64,000 bases of DNA from Thermorudis peleae (GCF_000744775.1 NZ_JQMP01000003.1:372001-436000); one strand, 5' to 3'; positions 8,389 through 17,400 are shown, counted from the first letter of the stretch. The notes: a model not told the origin generated them from the sequence alone. Numbers and translations: made by a program.

Positions 8389-9565
8389 CTGCCGTCTTCC
8401 CATTACGCTCGATTGGTCCACGCTGCGTTGCGGATGTTGTGTGGCCAGTGGCCAGCGAAATGGTTCGTGTTGGCCGGACAAGATCGGCAATCGATGCATG
8501 GCCGTTGGCCCGCGTCAAGATACGCTCGCCCGTAAGCACGCGCTCATAGACGGCCTCATAGCCATCGGCCATCGCCTGGGCACTGAAGTGCTGTTCGACG
8601 TGCCGGCGGCAGGCTGCGCGATCGATCTGCTCGACACGTCGCACTGCTTCGACCATCTCTTCAACGGTGTGAGAGCGGCAGATAAAGCCCGTCACGCCAT
8701 CCCGCACGACTTCCTCAACGGAGCCACCAGGGAATGCAATCACTGGTGTGCCACAGGCCATGGCTTCGGTCATGGCAAGGCCAAACGGCTCCGGCCAGTT
8801 GATCGGGAAGAGCAACGCCAGCGCGCCGCCGAGTAATTCCGCCTTTTGTCGTTCATCGACCTCGCCCAGATATTCAACTCCAGGCGTATCAAGCAACGGC
8901 AGGAAATGCTCTTCAGCCCAATCACGGTCGGCCGGGTCAATCTTTGCCCCAATCTTGAGTGGCAGCCCAACCCGGCGTGCCACTTCAATGGCGATCGTTG
9001 GCCCTTTCTCCGGTGAAATGCGCCCAATGAATGCCAGATATGGCGGATCATCTGGTTCTGGACGGAAGGGAAAGTGCTCAAGCCGGATGCCGTTATAGAC
9101 TGTCGCCTGCCAGTTGAGCGGTAAATCAGCAACGGGAAGCCGTTGACTGTAACTAATGCTGACGAGTCGCTGTTCGGGGAAGCGCGCAAGCACGCGTCGC
9201 GTCTCTGGCAGATCGAGCCGGCCGTGTAAGGTCGTGACAGTCGGCGTGGTGACACTGCGAGCAAAGGGGAACGTGAAGTAGTCGACGTGCGAGTGGATGA
9301 TGTCAAACTGGTCGGCTTGCTCGTAAACGGCCTCGAGCATTGCGATGTGGTAGGCCAACGGATCTTTAATGCCGCTGAGCCGCAGGCCTGCTTCTGCCAT
9401 CGGCACCAGCCGCGCGCTAGTCTGCGAGTCAGCAGTTGCAAACAATGTCACCTCATGCCCGCGACGAACGAGTTCCTCGGTTAACGCGTAGACAACCCGT
9501 TCCGTCCCGCCGTAGAGCTTGGGTGGAACCGCCTCATAGAGCGGTGCGATCTGGGCAATGCGCAT
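8366..9565 (-). CDS. glycosyltransferase family 4 (GT-B fold)
   Basis: A 399-residue GT-B glycosyltransferase. N-terminal 'MRIAQIAPLYEAVPPKLYGG' and 'GHEVTLFATADSQT' are typical acceptor-domain openings, and 'YLAFIGRISPEKGP' with 'EPFGLAMTEAMACGTPVIAF' and 'GSVEEVV' is the donor-binding E-x7-E region. The frame is open 128 codons further upstream, but the ATG at 9565 has GGGAGGG six bases before it and the extension does not resemble the family. A promoter is seen at 9677-9706. Likely transfers a sugar from a nucleotide sugar to an unknown acceptor. Confidence 0.9.
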   Translation of the reverse strand: MRIAQIAPLYEAVPPKLYGGTERVVYALTEELVRRGHEVTLFATADSQTSARLVPMAEAGLRLSGIKDPLAYHIAMLEAVYEQADQFDIIHSHVDYFTFPFARSVTTPTVTTLHGRLDLPETRRVLARFPEQRLVSISYSQRLPVADLPLNWQATVYNGIRLEHFPFRPEPDDPPYLAFIGRISPEKGPTIAIEVARRVGLPLKIGAKIDPADRDWAEEHFLPLLDTPGVEYLGEVDERQKAELLGGALALLFPINWPEPFGLAMTEAMACGTPVIAFPGGSVEEVVRDGVTGFICRSHTVEEMVEAVRRVEQIDRAACRRHVEQHFSAQAMADGYEAVYERVLTGERILTRANGHASIADLVRPTRTISLATGHTTSATQRGPIERNGKTAATAEVQP

Positions 9566-10036
9566 GCCAATCCCTCCCGTGTCCTGTCGTGCCGATCCCG
9601 TCAGGACGAGCCTGACGCCCGCCACGATCAGGTGGCGCACGCTCGCCAAGATCGGCTCCGTTGTAACCCCACACAAAAGATACGCGATTGCGCCATCTTG
9701 TGTCAAGGTAACTGCTTGTCGTTGTGAATAACCGGTGAAGGGCATGATTGGCTGCCGTACCACCTGGAAGAAGCTGGCCCTGAGCGGCATGCCATGAGAA
9801 TTGCGTGAGAAGCGATACAGAAGGGGACAGCGCAAAAGTATGCAATGATCATGAGCCCTGATGGAGGGGGTATATAGACGAAAGTACCATTCCTGATCAG
9901 TCAGTTGGGGTGATACATTACGTAATGCCAAGTGACTAGTAGGATTCATGGAATGTTATGACAAATGGGAGGTAGTCAACGATTGGAGGACGGACCTGAG
10001 CCGTAAGCGTCGTCCGGGATGAGGGAGGGATTCGGC
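9566..10036. other. intergenic region between divergent glycosyltransferase and response regulator genes
   Basis: No gene seen in 471 bases. It holds the glycosyltransferase promoter and leader hairpin, and near the response regulator a perfect 12-base palindrome CATTACGTAATG at 9916-9927 that could be an operator. No convincing plus-strand -35/-10 pair was found for the response regulator. Confidence 0.6.
9677..9706 (-). promoter_or_regulatory. sigma70-type promoter for the glycosyltransferase
   Basis: On the minus strand TTGACA (9706-9701), an 18-base spacer and TATCTT (9682-9677). The untranslated leader to the ATG at 9565 is about 100 bases and contains a perfect 7-bp hairpin (9599-9617, CGTCAGG/CCTGACG). 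Confidence 0.6.
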
Positions 10037-10762
10037 ATGGACGTGCTCCTCGTCAACTCTGACCCAATGATGACCAAAATGGTGCGGTTCTTGCTGGAAG
10101 ATCGCGGCTATCGCTGTCGCACGGCGACGCCGTCGCAAGCGCTTGCACAGGCTTTCGGCGGAGAAGTCGATGCGATCTTGCTCGAAATTCTGCTGCATGA
10201 GGGTGATGGCTTTGCTCTCTGCGAAGCGCTGCGTGCTCGCGGCTATCGCGGAGCCATTGTATTCCTTTCGCGGCGTCAGGATTTGGCTGATCGTTTGCGG
10301 GCGTTTGAAGCTGGAGCTGACGATTTCGTCGGCTGGCCAGCTGAACCAGCTGAACTCCTTGCGCGCTTGGAAGTAGCAGTGCGCCGTGCCAAGGCGTTTG
10401 ATGCCCAGCCCCTTGGCACTCGCGTCATCGTCGGAGACTTTACCCTCGATCTCAGCGCTGGTACCCTCGTGATGCCTGGCAAACCAGCCATCCGCTTAAC
10501 TCCGGTTGAGTTGCGCCTGCTTGAGTGTCTCATGCGGAACGCGGGCCTCACTCTACGCCGTGAAACGCTGATTGAGCGCGTCTGGGGATACGACTACGGC
10601 GGAGATAACCGGCTCGAAGTCTACATTCGCCGACTCCGCCGGAAGATCGAGCCTGATCCCGATCACCCATGCTATCTGCGAACAGTCCGGGGAATCGGCT
10701 ATGTCTTTGGTCCGCGTGTCGGCACAAGCCGCCTTGACCGCGCAGCATTTACGGTCCGCTAA
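10037..10762 (+). CDS. OmpR/PhoB-type response regulator with degenerate receiver
   Basis: A 241-residue protein: receiver domain (about 1-115) and winged-helix DNA-binding domain (about 135-230, with 'LTPVELRLLECLMRNAG', 'VWGYDYGGDNRLEVYIRRLRRKIE' and 'TVRGIGYVF'). The phosphoacceptor aspartate is replaced by Glu50 ('AILLEILLHEGDGF'), the conserved lysine by Trp100 ('DDFVGWP') and the N-terminal acidic pair is reduced to 'VNSD'. Such receivers usually work without phosphorylation or mimic the active state. No histidine kinase is adjacent. The ATG at 10037 has GGGAGGG upstream; an earlier ATG at 10019 would place that site inside the gene. It converges with, and overlaps by 14 bases, the M50 protease gene. 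Confidence 0.88.
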   Translation: MDVLLVNSDPMMTKMVRFLLEDRGYRCRTATPSQALAQAFGGEVDAILLEILLHEGDGFALCEALRARGYRGAIVFLSRRQDLADRLRAFEAGADDFVGWPAEPAELLARLEVAVRRAKAFDAQPLGTRVIVGDFTLDLSAGTLVMPGKPAIRLTPVELRLLECLMRNAGLTLRRETLIERVWGYDYGGDNRLEVYIRRLRRKIEPDPDHPCYLRTVRGIGYVFGPRVGTSRLDRAAFTVR

Positions 10763-13412
10763 TGGTCACTCGCTGGGAACAGGTGACTGACTGCTTGGCT
10801 GTTGTCGCTGTATCCTTCCCGCCTTGCTGTACCGCATTGACCTGCTGACTGCTGGTCGCTGAAACCGCGCCATCGTTCGACTGAACGCTGTGCGCTTGCT
10901 GACAGGTTGCTGTTGACGTCCCCTCACCAGACGACGTCACCACAACGGTTGCAACGACGGTCACCCGTGGCGATGGTGCGGTTGTTGCTGGCGGAGCAGA
11001 GGGCGTGCCTTCTCCTTGCTGAACTGAGGGATTTTGCGGCTGGGGAGATGGCGTTCCACTATAGCGCCACAGGTAGTAGTGCTGTCCAATATTCCCCATC
11101 TCTACTTGCCATCCAGCTGAGTTATCCGGCGTATACGTGAGGCAACGCCGCTCGAAGCACTGGAGAAGGACGTCGTGTGGATGCCCGGCCACGAGCACCT
11201 GGGTCCAGTAGGCTTCGGTAATTGGCAGGCCAGTAACATAGAAGGGTGGGGAGAAGAGTGGCGCGGTATGCAACCCGTCGGGGTCGGCAACGATATCCTG
11301 TGCTTGCAGCATGCCCCAGAAAACGGATGCGATGCTGTGACCAGTCTCAGGTGCCAGGTAGGCCGCGGTAACGTGATAGCGGGCGAGTGCTGGGTCATTC
11401 GTTACTGAACCGTCGCGATGAAGAACGCTCGTCAGCACTGTGCCAACGGAGGCCGGTGGTGCCTGAAGCAGCCCAGCAAGACTGGCATAGGTCGGCGCGT
11501 TTGGATCGTCCAGGTCGCCCGCAACAGGAATCTGGGCCGGCGCGCGCGGTTCAAACGTTGTATTGCCCGTCTGGAGTTGACCAGTAATTAACTCTTTGGC
11601 TAACAGGCCGGTCGTGACGTACCACGCATCAGCGGCTTGCTCGCTGGGATGGGTAACCTCCATGCGTGCTTTGTCAAAGTACAGCACGAGGCGCTGGCCT
11701 CCTGGTGCGTCGGTATATGCTTCGAGCAGGAGTGCTGTCCGCGGAGCTGGCCCCCATACCCAGCTGCGTTGCACCATTCCTTGTTGCACGGGCTGGTCAA
11801 AGCGAGCCCAGGTAGCAGTCAACGCTGTGATTGCGTGCTGGAGTTGATCTGGGGGCAGGGCCTGTGCTACCTGGGATGATGAGGTGATCGTTGTCGCTGG
11901 TTCAGATGCGGCCTGGCTGCCAAAACGGTCAGCAACCGGCAGGAACATTCCACCAGCGCCAACGAGTACAACAATGGCCAGGAATACGGCGACAACCAGG
12001 GGGTGCCGTGCTTGCCGGAGGGAAGGCCGCGCGCGGAGTCGAGACACGAGGTGGCGTCCGAGGCGCACCGTCGCAATCGAAAGCGCGAGAGCCATCCGTG
12101 CAACTGTCCGCACAAAGAGCCCAAGCCCGAGGACCATGATGAACCAGAAGAGCAGTTGCAGGCTCACGGCCGCGAGCAAAACGGGATCAGTCCGCCAGGC
12201 GGTCAGCCAAGCGCGGAACAGCGCTCGCCCTTCCCACCAGAGCAAGGTGACAACCTCTTTACCATAGAACGTGCCTAAGAAGAATGGATAGATCAGAAAG
12301 TAAGCCACGAGCACCAGGTAAGCTATGAACAAAAGGCGTGGCAGTGGACGCATGCGAGGCAATTGCTTCTTCCGTCCGCGCGGCCACGGCCAAAGGTCAC
12401 GAAGGAATGGCCCAACAAGGGCGAGTGGATCTGGCACACCGAGGAGATCGGCGATTGCATAGTAGCCGTCAAAGCGCAGAAACGGGGTGAACTGGCGCAT
12501 ATAGTGTAAGTCAATTGAAACAATCCCCAGCAACCAGAACGGCCAACCCGTAAGCTGGTAGAGCATGGCGTAGCCAAGGATAAGGAAGAGCTGAAAGTAC
12601 ATACCCCCCAAATCGACCCGTAGGCGCTGCAGCCGGTTGAGCCGGTAAACATCCGTGACGTCAGTGTAGAAGGCTGGCCAGATCAGGTAAATTGCCACCC
12701 CAATCGGCCCATGACGGCAACCACCCCGCCGCATTGCAGCAGCGTGCCCAAGCTCGTGGAAGAACGATGACCCAATTTCCATACCGAATAACACCAGAAC
12801 AAGCGCTGGGTCGCGCAAGAGTGTCTGTGCGCCAACAAGCAATGCTGGTGAGCGATAGAGCCAAATGTGCACCCCGATCGCAAGCAGGACAGTGAGAACA
12901 ATGAGCGGCGGCCAGTAGAGGTGCTGCAAGATTCCGGTAATGGGCGCGATGGTCTCGTACGATATCAGCGGCACGCGAGCACGCAGTCCCAGTGCTTGCT
13001 CGCGCGTGCGAGGGGCTGCTGAGGTCGGGTTCCCTCGCGTTTCACCATGCGTGGAACCTGACGCCGCAGATGCCGGTACAGGGATCGCCAGCATGCCTGC
13101 CGGAATGAGTCGATTCGTAACCAGCCACCGGATATCGTCAGCCGAAAGCGGTCGGCCGCACTGCTGGCTCACCTGCGCAGCAATGATCGCTGCAGGGGTC
13201 TTACCATCTGCCGCGGCTAAAACATGATAGAGCAGTGGCGTAACCTCATGATATTGTCCGTTGACGCAGATCAACCATCGCTCTTCTGCGAACGCGGTGT
13301 CTGGCATTCGCCCATGGAGCTCGACGTTAGGGCGACGCTTGGGTCGCTCAACCCATGGAGGTACAGCGTGTGCACCCGGTGACGGAGTCAGTGGTTGCAA
13401 TTCAATCATCAT
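10749..13412 (-). CDS. M50 (site-2 protease-like) membrane metalloprotease with N-terminal PqqD-like domain and extracellular C-terminal tail
   Basis: An 887-residue protein. Residues about 43-108 ('ERWLICVNGQYHEVTPLLYHVL...IRWLVTNRLIPAGML') look like a PqqD-type winged domain, the fold that binds leader peptides in RiPP pathways. A multi-helix membrane domain follows with the zinc motif HELGH at about 219-223 and a downstream 'FLRFDGYYAIADLLG' aspartate segment, as in M50 'putative peptide zinc metalloproteases'. After the last helix ('AVFLAIVVLVGAGGMFLPVADRF') comes a large extracellular part with a 'CFERRCLTYTPDNSAGWQVE' module seen in other Chloroflexota surface proteins, a Pro/Thr linker and a Ser/Thr/Gln-rich tail. 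ATG 13412 is preceded by GGAGGGG. It lies downstream of two small peptide genes. Confidence 0.85.
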   Translation of the reverse strand: MMIELQPLTPSPGAHAVPPWVERPKRRPNVELHGRMPDTAFAEERWLICVNGQYHEVTPLLYHVLAAADGKTPAAIIAAQVSQQCGRPLSADDIRWLVTNRLIPAGMLAIPVPASAASGSTHGETRGNPTSAAPRTREQALGLRARVPLISYETIAPITGILQHLYWPPLIVLTVLLAIGVHIWLYRSPALLVGAQTLLRDPALVLVLFGMEIGSSFFHELGHAAAMRRGGCRHGPIGVAIYLIWPAFYTDVTDVYRLNRLQRLRVDLGGMYFQLFLILGYAMLYQLTGWPFWLLGIVSIDLHYMRQFTPFLRFDGYYAIADLLGVPDPLALVGPFLRDLWPWPRGRKKQLPRMRPLPRLLFIAYLVLVAYFLIYPFFLGTFYGKEVVTLLWWEGRALFRAWLTAWRTDPVLLAAVSLQLLFWFIMVLGLGLFVRTVARMALALSIATVRLGRHLVSRLRARPSLRQARHPLVVAVFLAIVVLVGAGGMFLPVADRFGSQAASEPATTITSSSQVAQALPPDQLQHAITALTATWARFDQPVQQGMVQRSWVWGPAPRTALLLEAYTDAPGGQRLVLYFDKARMEVTHPSEQAADAWYVTTGLLAKELITGQLQTGNTTFEPRAPAQIPVAGDLDDPNAPTYASLAGLLQAPPASVGTVLTSVLHRDGSVTNDPALARYHVTAAYLAPETGHSIASVFWGMLQAQDIVADPDGLHTAPLFSPPFYVTGLPITEAYWTQVLVAGHPHDVLLQCFERRCLTYTPDNSAGWQVEMGNIGQHYYLWRYSGTPSPQPQNPSVQQGEGTPSAPPATTAPSPRVTVVATVVVTSSGEGTSTATCQQAHSVQSNDGAVSATSSQQVNAVQQGGKDTATTAKQSVTCSQRVTISGP

Positions 13413-13471
13413 GACCGAGACCCCTCCTTCGCTCGTACGTTGCTCCCCCACGGTCAGGAAGCGAAATGATT

Positions 13472-13510
13472 GAGCCGGCCATCGGTGGGGGATGGTCACC
13501 TGGCCGGCTC
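13472..13510 (-). terminator. hairpin between the peptide genes and the M50 gene (attenuator-like)
   Basis: Perfect 10-bp inverted repeat GAGCCGGCCA (13472-13481) / TGGCCGGCTC (13501-13510) with a 19-base loop. On the transcribed minus strand it follows the 78-residue peptide gene and precedes the M50 gene; no strong T-run follows, so partial termination or RNA processing is more likely than full stop. Confidence 0.5.
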
Positions 13511-13582
13511 ACGACAGGGGAAAGGGATGAAGGAAGCAACGCCACGAAACTGAGCGGCCAGTGGCCCCGGTGGTGCGGTACG

Positions 13583-13819
13583 TTAGTGGGAGCGTGGTCC
13601 GTTGGCCAAACCATGCATGACCAAGATCTGATTAATCACCGCAATGTTGAGTTGGACCACGATGGTGGGGCAGCCCGCAAAGCAGCGATTGCCTCCTGCC
13701 AGTGCCCAGTTGCTGCCTCCAATTTGGCCCCAGTTGGTACCGCCCAGGGCGAGTGGGCCGGTCTCAAGGCGATCGGGTAAGGGGCGGATTGTTTCTGCCG
13801 CTAAGAAAGACGGTTCCAT
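13583..13819 (-). CDS. small Gly/Asn-rich peptide, candidate substrate of the M50/PqqD protein
   Basis: A 78-residue frame beginning 'MEPSFLAAETIRPLPDRLETGPLALGG' split here as a charged leader-like part (about 1-24) and a core-like part rich in Gly, Asn, Trp and Ala with a near-repeat 'GGTNWGQI'/'GGSNWALA', a Cys pair ('RCFAGC') and a hydrophobic stretch ('IVVQLNIAVINQILV'). ATG at 13819 with GGAGAG about 9-14 bases upstream. No known family recognised. It sits between a second small gene and a PqqD-domain M50 protease on the same strand, the arrangement expected of a peptide precursor, which is inference. Confidence 0.55.
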   Translation of the reverse strand: MEPSFLAAETIRPLPDRLETGPLALGGTNWGQIGGSNWALAGGNRCFAGCPTIVVQLNIAVINQILVMHGLANGPRSH

Positions 13820-13881
13820 GGCCCCAACTCTCCATTCGTTTTCATACGTCCGCTCTAGTCGCTACCTGCTGAGGTGGCGAG

Positions 13882-13978
13882 CCGGCTGCCCTCACCGGGA
13901 CGGATATCGGGCAGCCGGTCTCTCGCGAACCAGGCTTAGCCTGGAGACCGCGCATGGTGTAGCACGGGCTAAGCCTGG
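13882..13978 (-). repeat. cluster of strong inverted repeats between two small peptide genes
   Basis: Three overlapping hairpin-forming pairs in under 100 bases: CCGGCTGCCC (13882-13891)/GGGCAGCCGG (13909-13918); CGGTCTC/GAGACCG around the palindromic CCAGG...CCTGG; and a perfect 12-bp pair CCAGGCTTAGCC (13930-13941)/GGCTAAGCCTGG (13967-13978). The second and third use shared bases and are mutually exclusive, as in attenuators. No T-run follows on the minus strand. Confidence 0.65.
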
Positions 13979-13993
13979 CGTCTTAGGTCCCTA

Positions 13994-14257
13994 CTACAGG
14001 CGCACCGAGACCTTAAAGTTCTGGCAGACCTTGGCCCAGTTGCTTTGGGTCACGCTATGGCCAGCACCGGCCATGCCGCCGTTTCCATTCCCAACGTTAA
14101 CCAGACCAAGCGTCGGCCCGCCATTGGCGTTCGCCGTGCTATCGCCACGTGTGGTCGCTGAATTCGACTGATCCACGCCAGCATAGTTGCCAATGATCGT
14201 GTCCGTCTCATACCGCGCCGGCAGTTCGGCAATCAGCTCACGCTCGAGGTCGTACAT
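13994..14257 (-). CDS. small Asn/Gly/Ser/Thr-rich peptide, candidate precursor or secreted structural peptide
   Basis: An 87-residue protein with an acidic, helical start ('MYDLERELIAELPARYETD', residues 1-19) and a low-complexity body of alternating small and amide residues (with 'NANGG', 'VNVGNGNGG', 'TQSNW') ending in 'VCQNFKVSVRL'. The ribosome site GGAAAGGAGG is close to ideal, which suggests high expression; the frame is open 45 codons upstream but the extension overlaps the operator region. The leader/core look and the neighbouring PqqD-domain M50 protease suggest a processed or exported peptide. No family recognised. Confidence 0.65.
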   Translation of the reverse strand: MYDLERELIAELPARYETDTIIGNYAGVDQSNSATTRGDSTANANGGPTLGLVNVGNGNGGMAGAGHSVTQSNWAKVCQNFKVSVRL

Positions 14258-14307
14258 GATGGTCCTCCTTTCCGGGACAGCCCCGGATGATAGTCCTGAA
14301 CTCCACT

Positions 14308-14333
14308 CACTGGTGAGAGCGCTCTCACTAGTG
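14308..14333. promoter_or_regulatory. 26-base near-perfect palindrome, LacI-type operator candidate
   Basis: The arms CACTGGTGAGAGC and GCTCTCACTAGTG pair with one mismatch; the central 16 bases GTGAGAGCGCTCTCAC are perfectly palindromic. The AGAGCGCTCT centre resembles operators of LacI-family sugar regulators (CelR/CebR class). It lies 51 bases upstream of the 87-residue peptide start. No LacI gene is in the window. Confidence 0.6.
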
Positions 14334-14350
14334 TTGAGTGTAAGGGGCAA

Positions 14351-14483
14351 AGCTGACAATTCCCCGATAGAGCAAGCGGGATAAGCTGACAACTGGCTCA
14401 GTCATTTCCATCAACGTTGTGCCGTCTGGACAAGGAAAGCTGGCTTGGCAAGGGAACCGGTGCGAACCTGACAATCCTGTCAG
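14351..14483. repeat. three AGCTGACA-type repeats upstream of the peptide genes
   Basis: AGCTGACAA occurs at 14351-14359 and again at 14384-14392, exactly 33 bases apart (three helical turns of 11). A palindromic version, CTGACA-atcc-TGTCAG, is at 14468-14483, overlapping the end of the SARP-type gene. Direct heptamer repeats at multiples of 11 are the usual binding pattern of SARP regulators. Confidence 0.45.
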
Positions 14484-17400
14484 CTTGCCAGTGCAGTGTG
14501 CAGGTCGCTCAGAAGATGCTCCAGTGGCAGCGAGTGGCCAACCAGCCAGAGCGCATCGCGTTCCGCCTCCGGGAGCGGAGCCTGGGCAAGAGCGCGTTGC
14601 ACTTCGTCCTGCTCAAACCAGAGAGGCGGCGAACCAAGCTCTTGCTGCAAGGCATCCATCGCTGCTGCAGCCCGCCATGCGTCCTGTGGCTGGCCTGCTG
14701 CGGCAAAGAAAAGGGTAAGCGTCGTCAGGGTGAGTGCCAGCTCGCGCCGGAATCGCTGTGCTTGACACAGCGTCAGCGCTTCACTCAAGGCGTGCCGCGC
14801 TGCCGACAAGTTGCCGTCATGGATGTGCAGACGGGGAAGGAGCAACAGAGCAAGCACAACGGCACGTGAAGGACCAGCGAGTCGTGCTTGGGCAAGCGCA
14901 GCATCAGCAAAGACGCGTGCCGCCCCAAATGCTCCTCCCAAATAGCTCAGAAAGCCTTGCTTGACCAACACCTGTGCTGGCTCTCCAGGATCAGTTGACG
15001 CTTTGTGAAAATGTGCCAGCGCATCACGGTAGTAGGCCGCCGCTCCCTGGAGATCACGGGTCGCGAGCGCGACATCGCCTAAGACATGCAGGCAGAGTGC
15101 GATGTCACGTGGATCTTGGAGTTCCCGCCGGAGCGTCAGTGCTTGGTGATAAAGGTCCTGGGCGGTAGTGTAGTCCCCACGGGCAAACGCAACGAGTCCA
15201 AGCTGGAAGATCGTATCGGCGAGGTGCTCGCGTTCCTGCAACGCTTGGAAACAGCCAAGGGCATCAGCGAGCGATGCAGCGGCGTCATCGTAGTCACCTT
15301 GGATGAAGGCAAGCCGACCGGCAACGAACTTCAAAATTGCAGCAGGCAAGGTTCCTGGTTGAACATCAGGCCGCTGGAGGCACGCGGCAATCCAGCGTCG
15401 GCCTTCGCTCGTCGCCTGGCTGGACCAGAACGACCAAAGCCCCCAGGCAAAGGCAGCAAGTTGATCGGGATCACCATGCTCAAGCAGCCATTGCGCAGCA
15501 CGGCGCAAGTCCGGCAGTGCACGCGTGAGTCGCGCGATCCAGTCTGGCTGCTCTGGGCCCCGAAGCTGACTCTGCGTAGCCAGCGCAATGTACTGCGCGG
15601 CATGGCGTGCGTTAACTTCCTCAGCCCGCGGTGAACGAGCCAGCACAGCTGCCGCATATTGCCGCACCGGATCGAGCAGGCGGTAGTGAGCAATGTTGTC
15701 TTGCCATTCGACAACAAGCAGTGATTTCCGGGCAAGCACATCAAGCAGATCAAGCGCTTCAGCTGGATCAATCGCGGCAACGGCAGCAATGTCGTCGAGT
15801 GTGAAATTGCCGGCAAATACTGAAAGCACAGCAAAGAGCTCTTGCTGTGCTGGGCTCAGCAGTTGATAGCTCCACTCAAGCGCAGCGTGAAGGGCTTGAT
15901 GCCGTGGAGAGCGTGTCTCGGCGCTGGACTGGAGTAAGCGCAGAAGATTGTCCAGCCGACTCGCAACTTGCTGCACCGACAGGACGTTCAGTCGTCCGGC
16001 AATGAGTTCGATGGCGAGTGGCATGCCTTCAAGCCGGGCGCAGATTATGGCAAGAGCCTGAGCTGTCTGCTCATCGATGAGCAGCGATGGCTGCTCAGCA
16101 CGCGCTCGGGCGAGGAACAGCTGAACAGCCGGGAACGCGGCAAGAGCCTCTGGCGTAAGCGGTTGTGTCGGATCGGGAAATGGTAGTGGGCGCACAGCAT
16201 AGACGTGCTCGCCAAACGCCTGGAGGGGTTCCCGGCTGGTCGCCAGAATCCTGAGCCGTGGACAGGCTGTAAGGAGGTGCGTGACGAGCCGAGAGCACGC
16301 TTCACGTAGATGCTCACAGGTGTCGAGAATCAACATCATGTCATGCGCCGCTAATGCATGGGCCAGCGTTGCCTCCGGTGACTGCCCTGTGTGCCCAGAT
16401 ACAGCCAGCTCTGATACTTCAAGTGCCGTCAGGAGCACATTCGGGAGGAGCGCAGGATCCTCTAAGCCCGATAAATCAACGAACCATACCCCACTGGAAA
16501 ACCGCGGAAGCACGTTGTTGCCCACTGCAAACGCCAGCCGTGTTTTGCCGATCCCACCAGGTCCAGTGAGTGTAATGAGTCGCGTTGTCTCGAGCGCTCG
16601 GGAGACCGCAACGATATCCTCATCGCGACCAATAACTGGAGGGAGCGCAGGTGGCAAATTTGTGCGCGGTGTGCCCATACGCTCTCCTGGTTGGGGAGCG
16701 GCCGGCGGTGGGATGGATGACGCGTGCATTTGGCCCGCGGCGATAGCGGTGTACAGCGCATGGCTGGTCGGCAAAGGATCCGTGTCGAGTTCTTGCCGCA
16801 GGATCTCGCGGAGTTGCTGGTACTGACGGAGGGCGAGATGACGAGAGCCCGTGCGGGCATAAAGCCGCATTAACGCGACATGGGCATCTTCGTCTGCTGG
16901 ATCATGGGCAATCACGCGGCGGAGCGTCGTGAGCGCCAGGGTAATCTCTCCGCGCTCCTCGTAAACCCGAGCTAGTGTACGGAGCAGCAGTCCATAGCGT
17001 TCACGGAGGCGGAAACGGTCTGCAATCAGCCAGTTGCCATCCATGTCAGCGAGCAAGTCGCCAGTGTACCAGGATGCAGCTGCTTCGAGTAAGGCTGGTT
17101 CTTTGGCAGCAAGCGCAGCATCGGCAGCAGATTCAAAAGCGTGAACGTCGAGCCAGATGCCGTCTGGACTCCGCAGTTCGATCCAGGGGCCACTGGTAAA
17201 GAGATAGCGTGAAGGGGAATAGGGAGGAAGGCGTGGCTCGAGAGCACGCCGAGCCGCATGGAGCGCTTTATTCAACCGGTTCAACGCAGCATCTGGATCA
17301 TCCTCGGGCCAGAGCGCTTCGCAAACTTGTTCCCGACGCAGACGAAATCGCCTGCTGAGTGCCAGACAGGCGAGTACAGCCCCTGCCCATGCCTGTCGAA

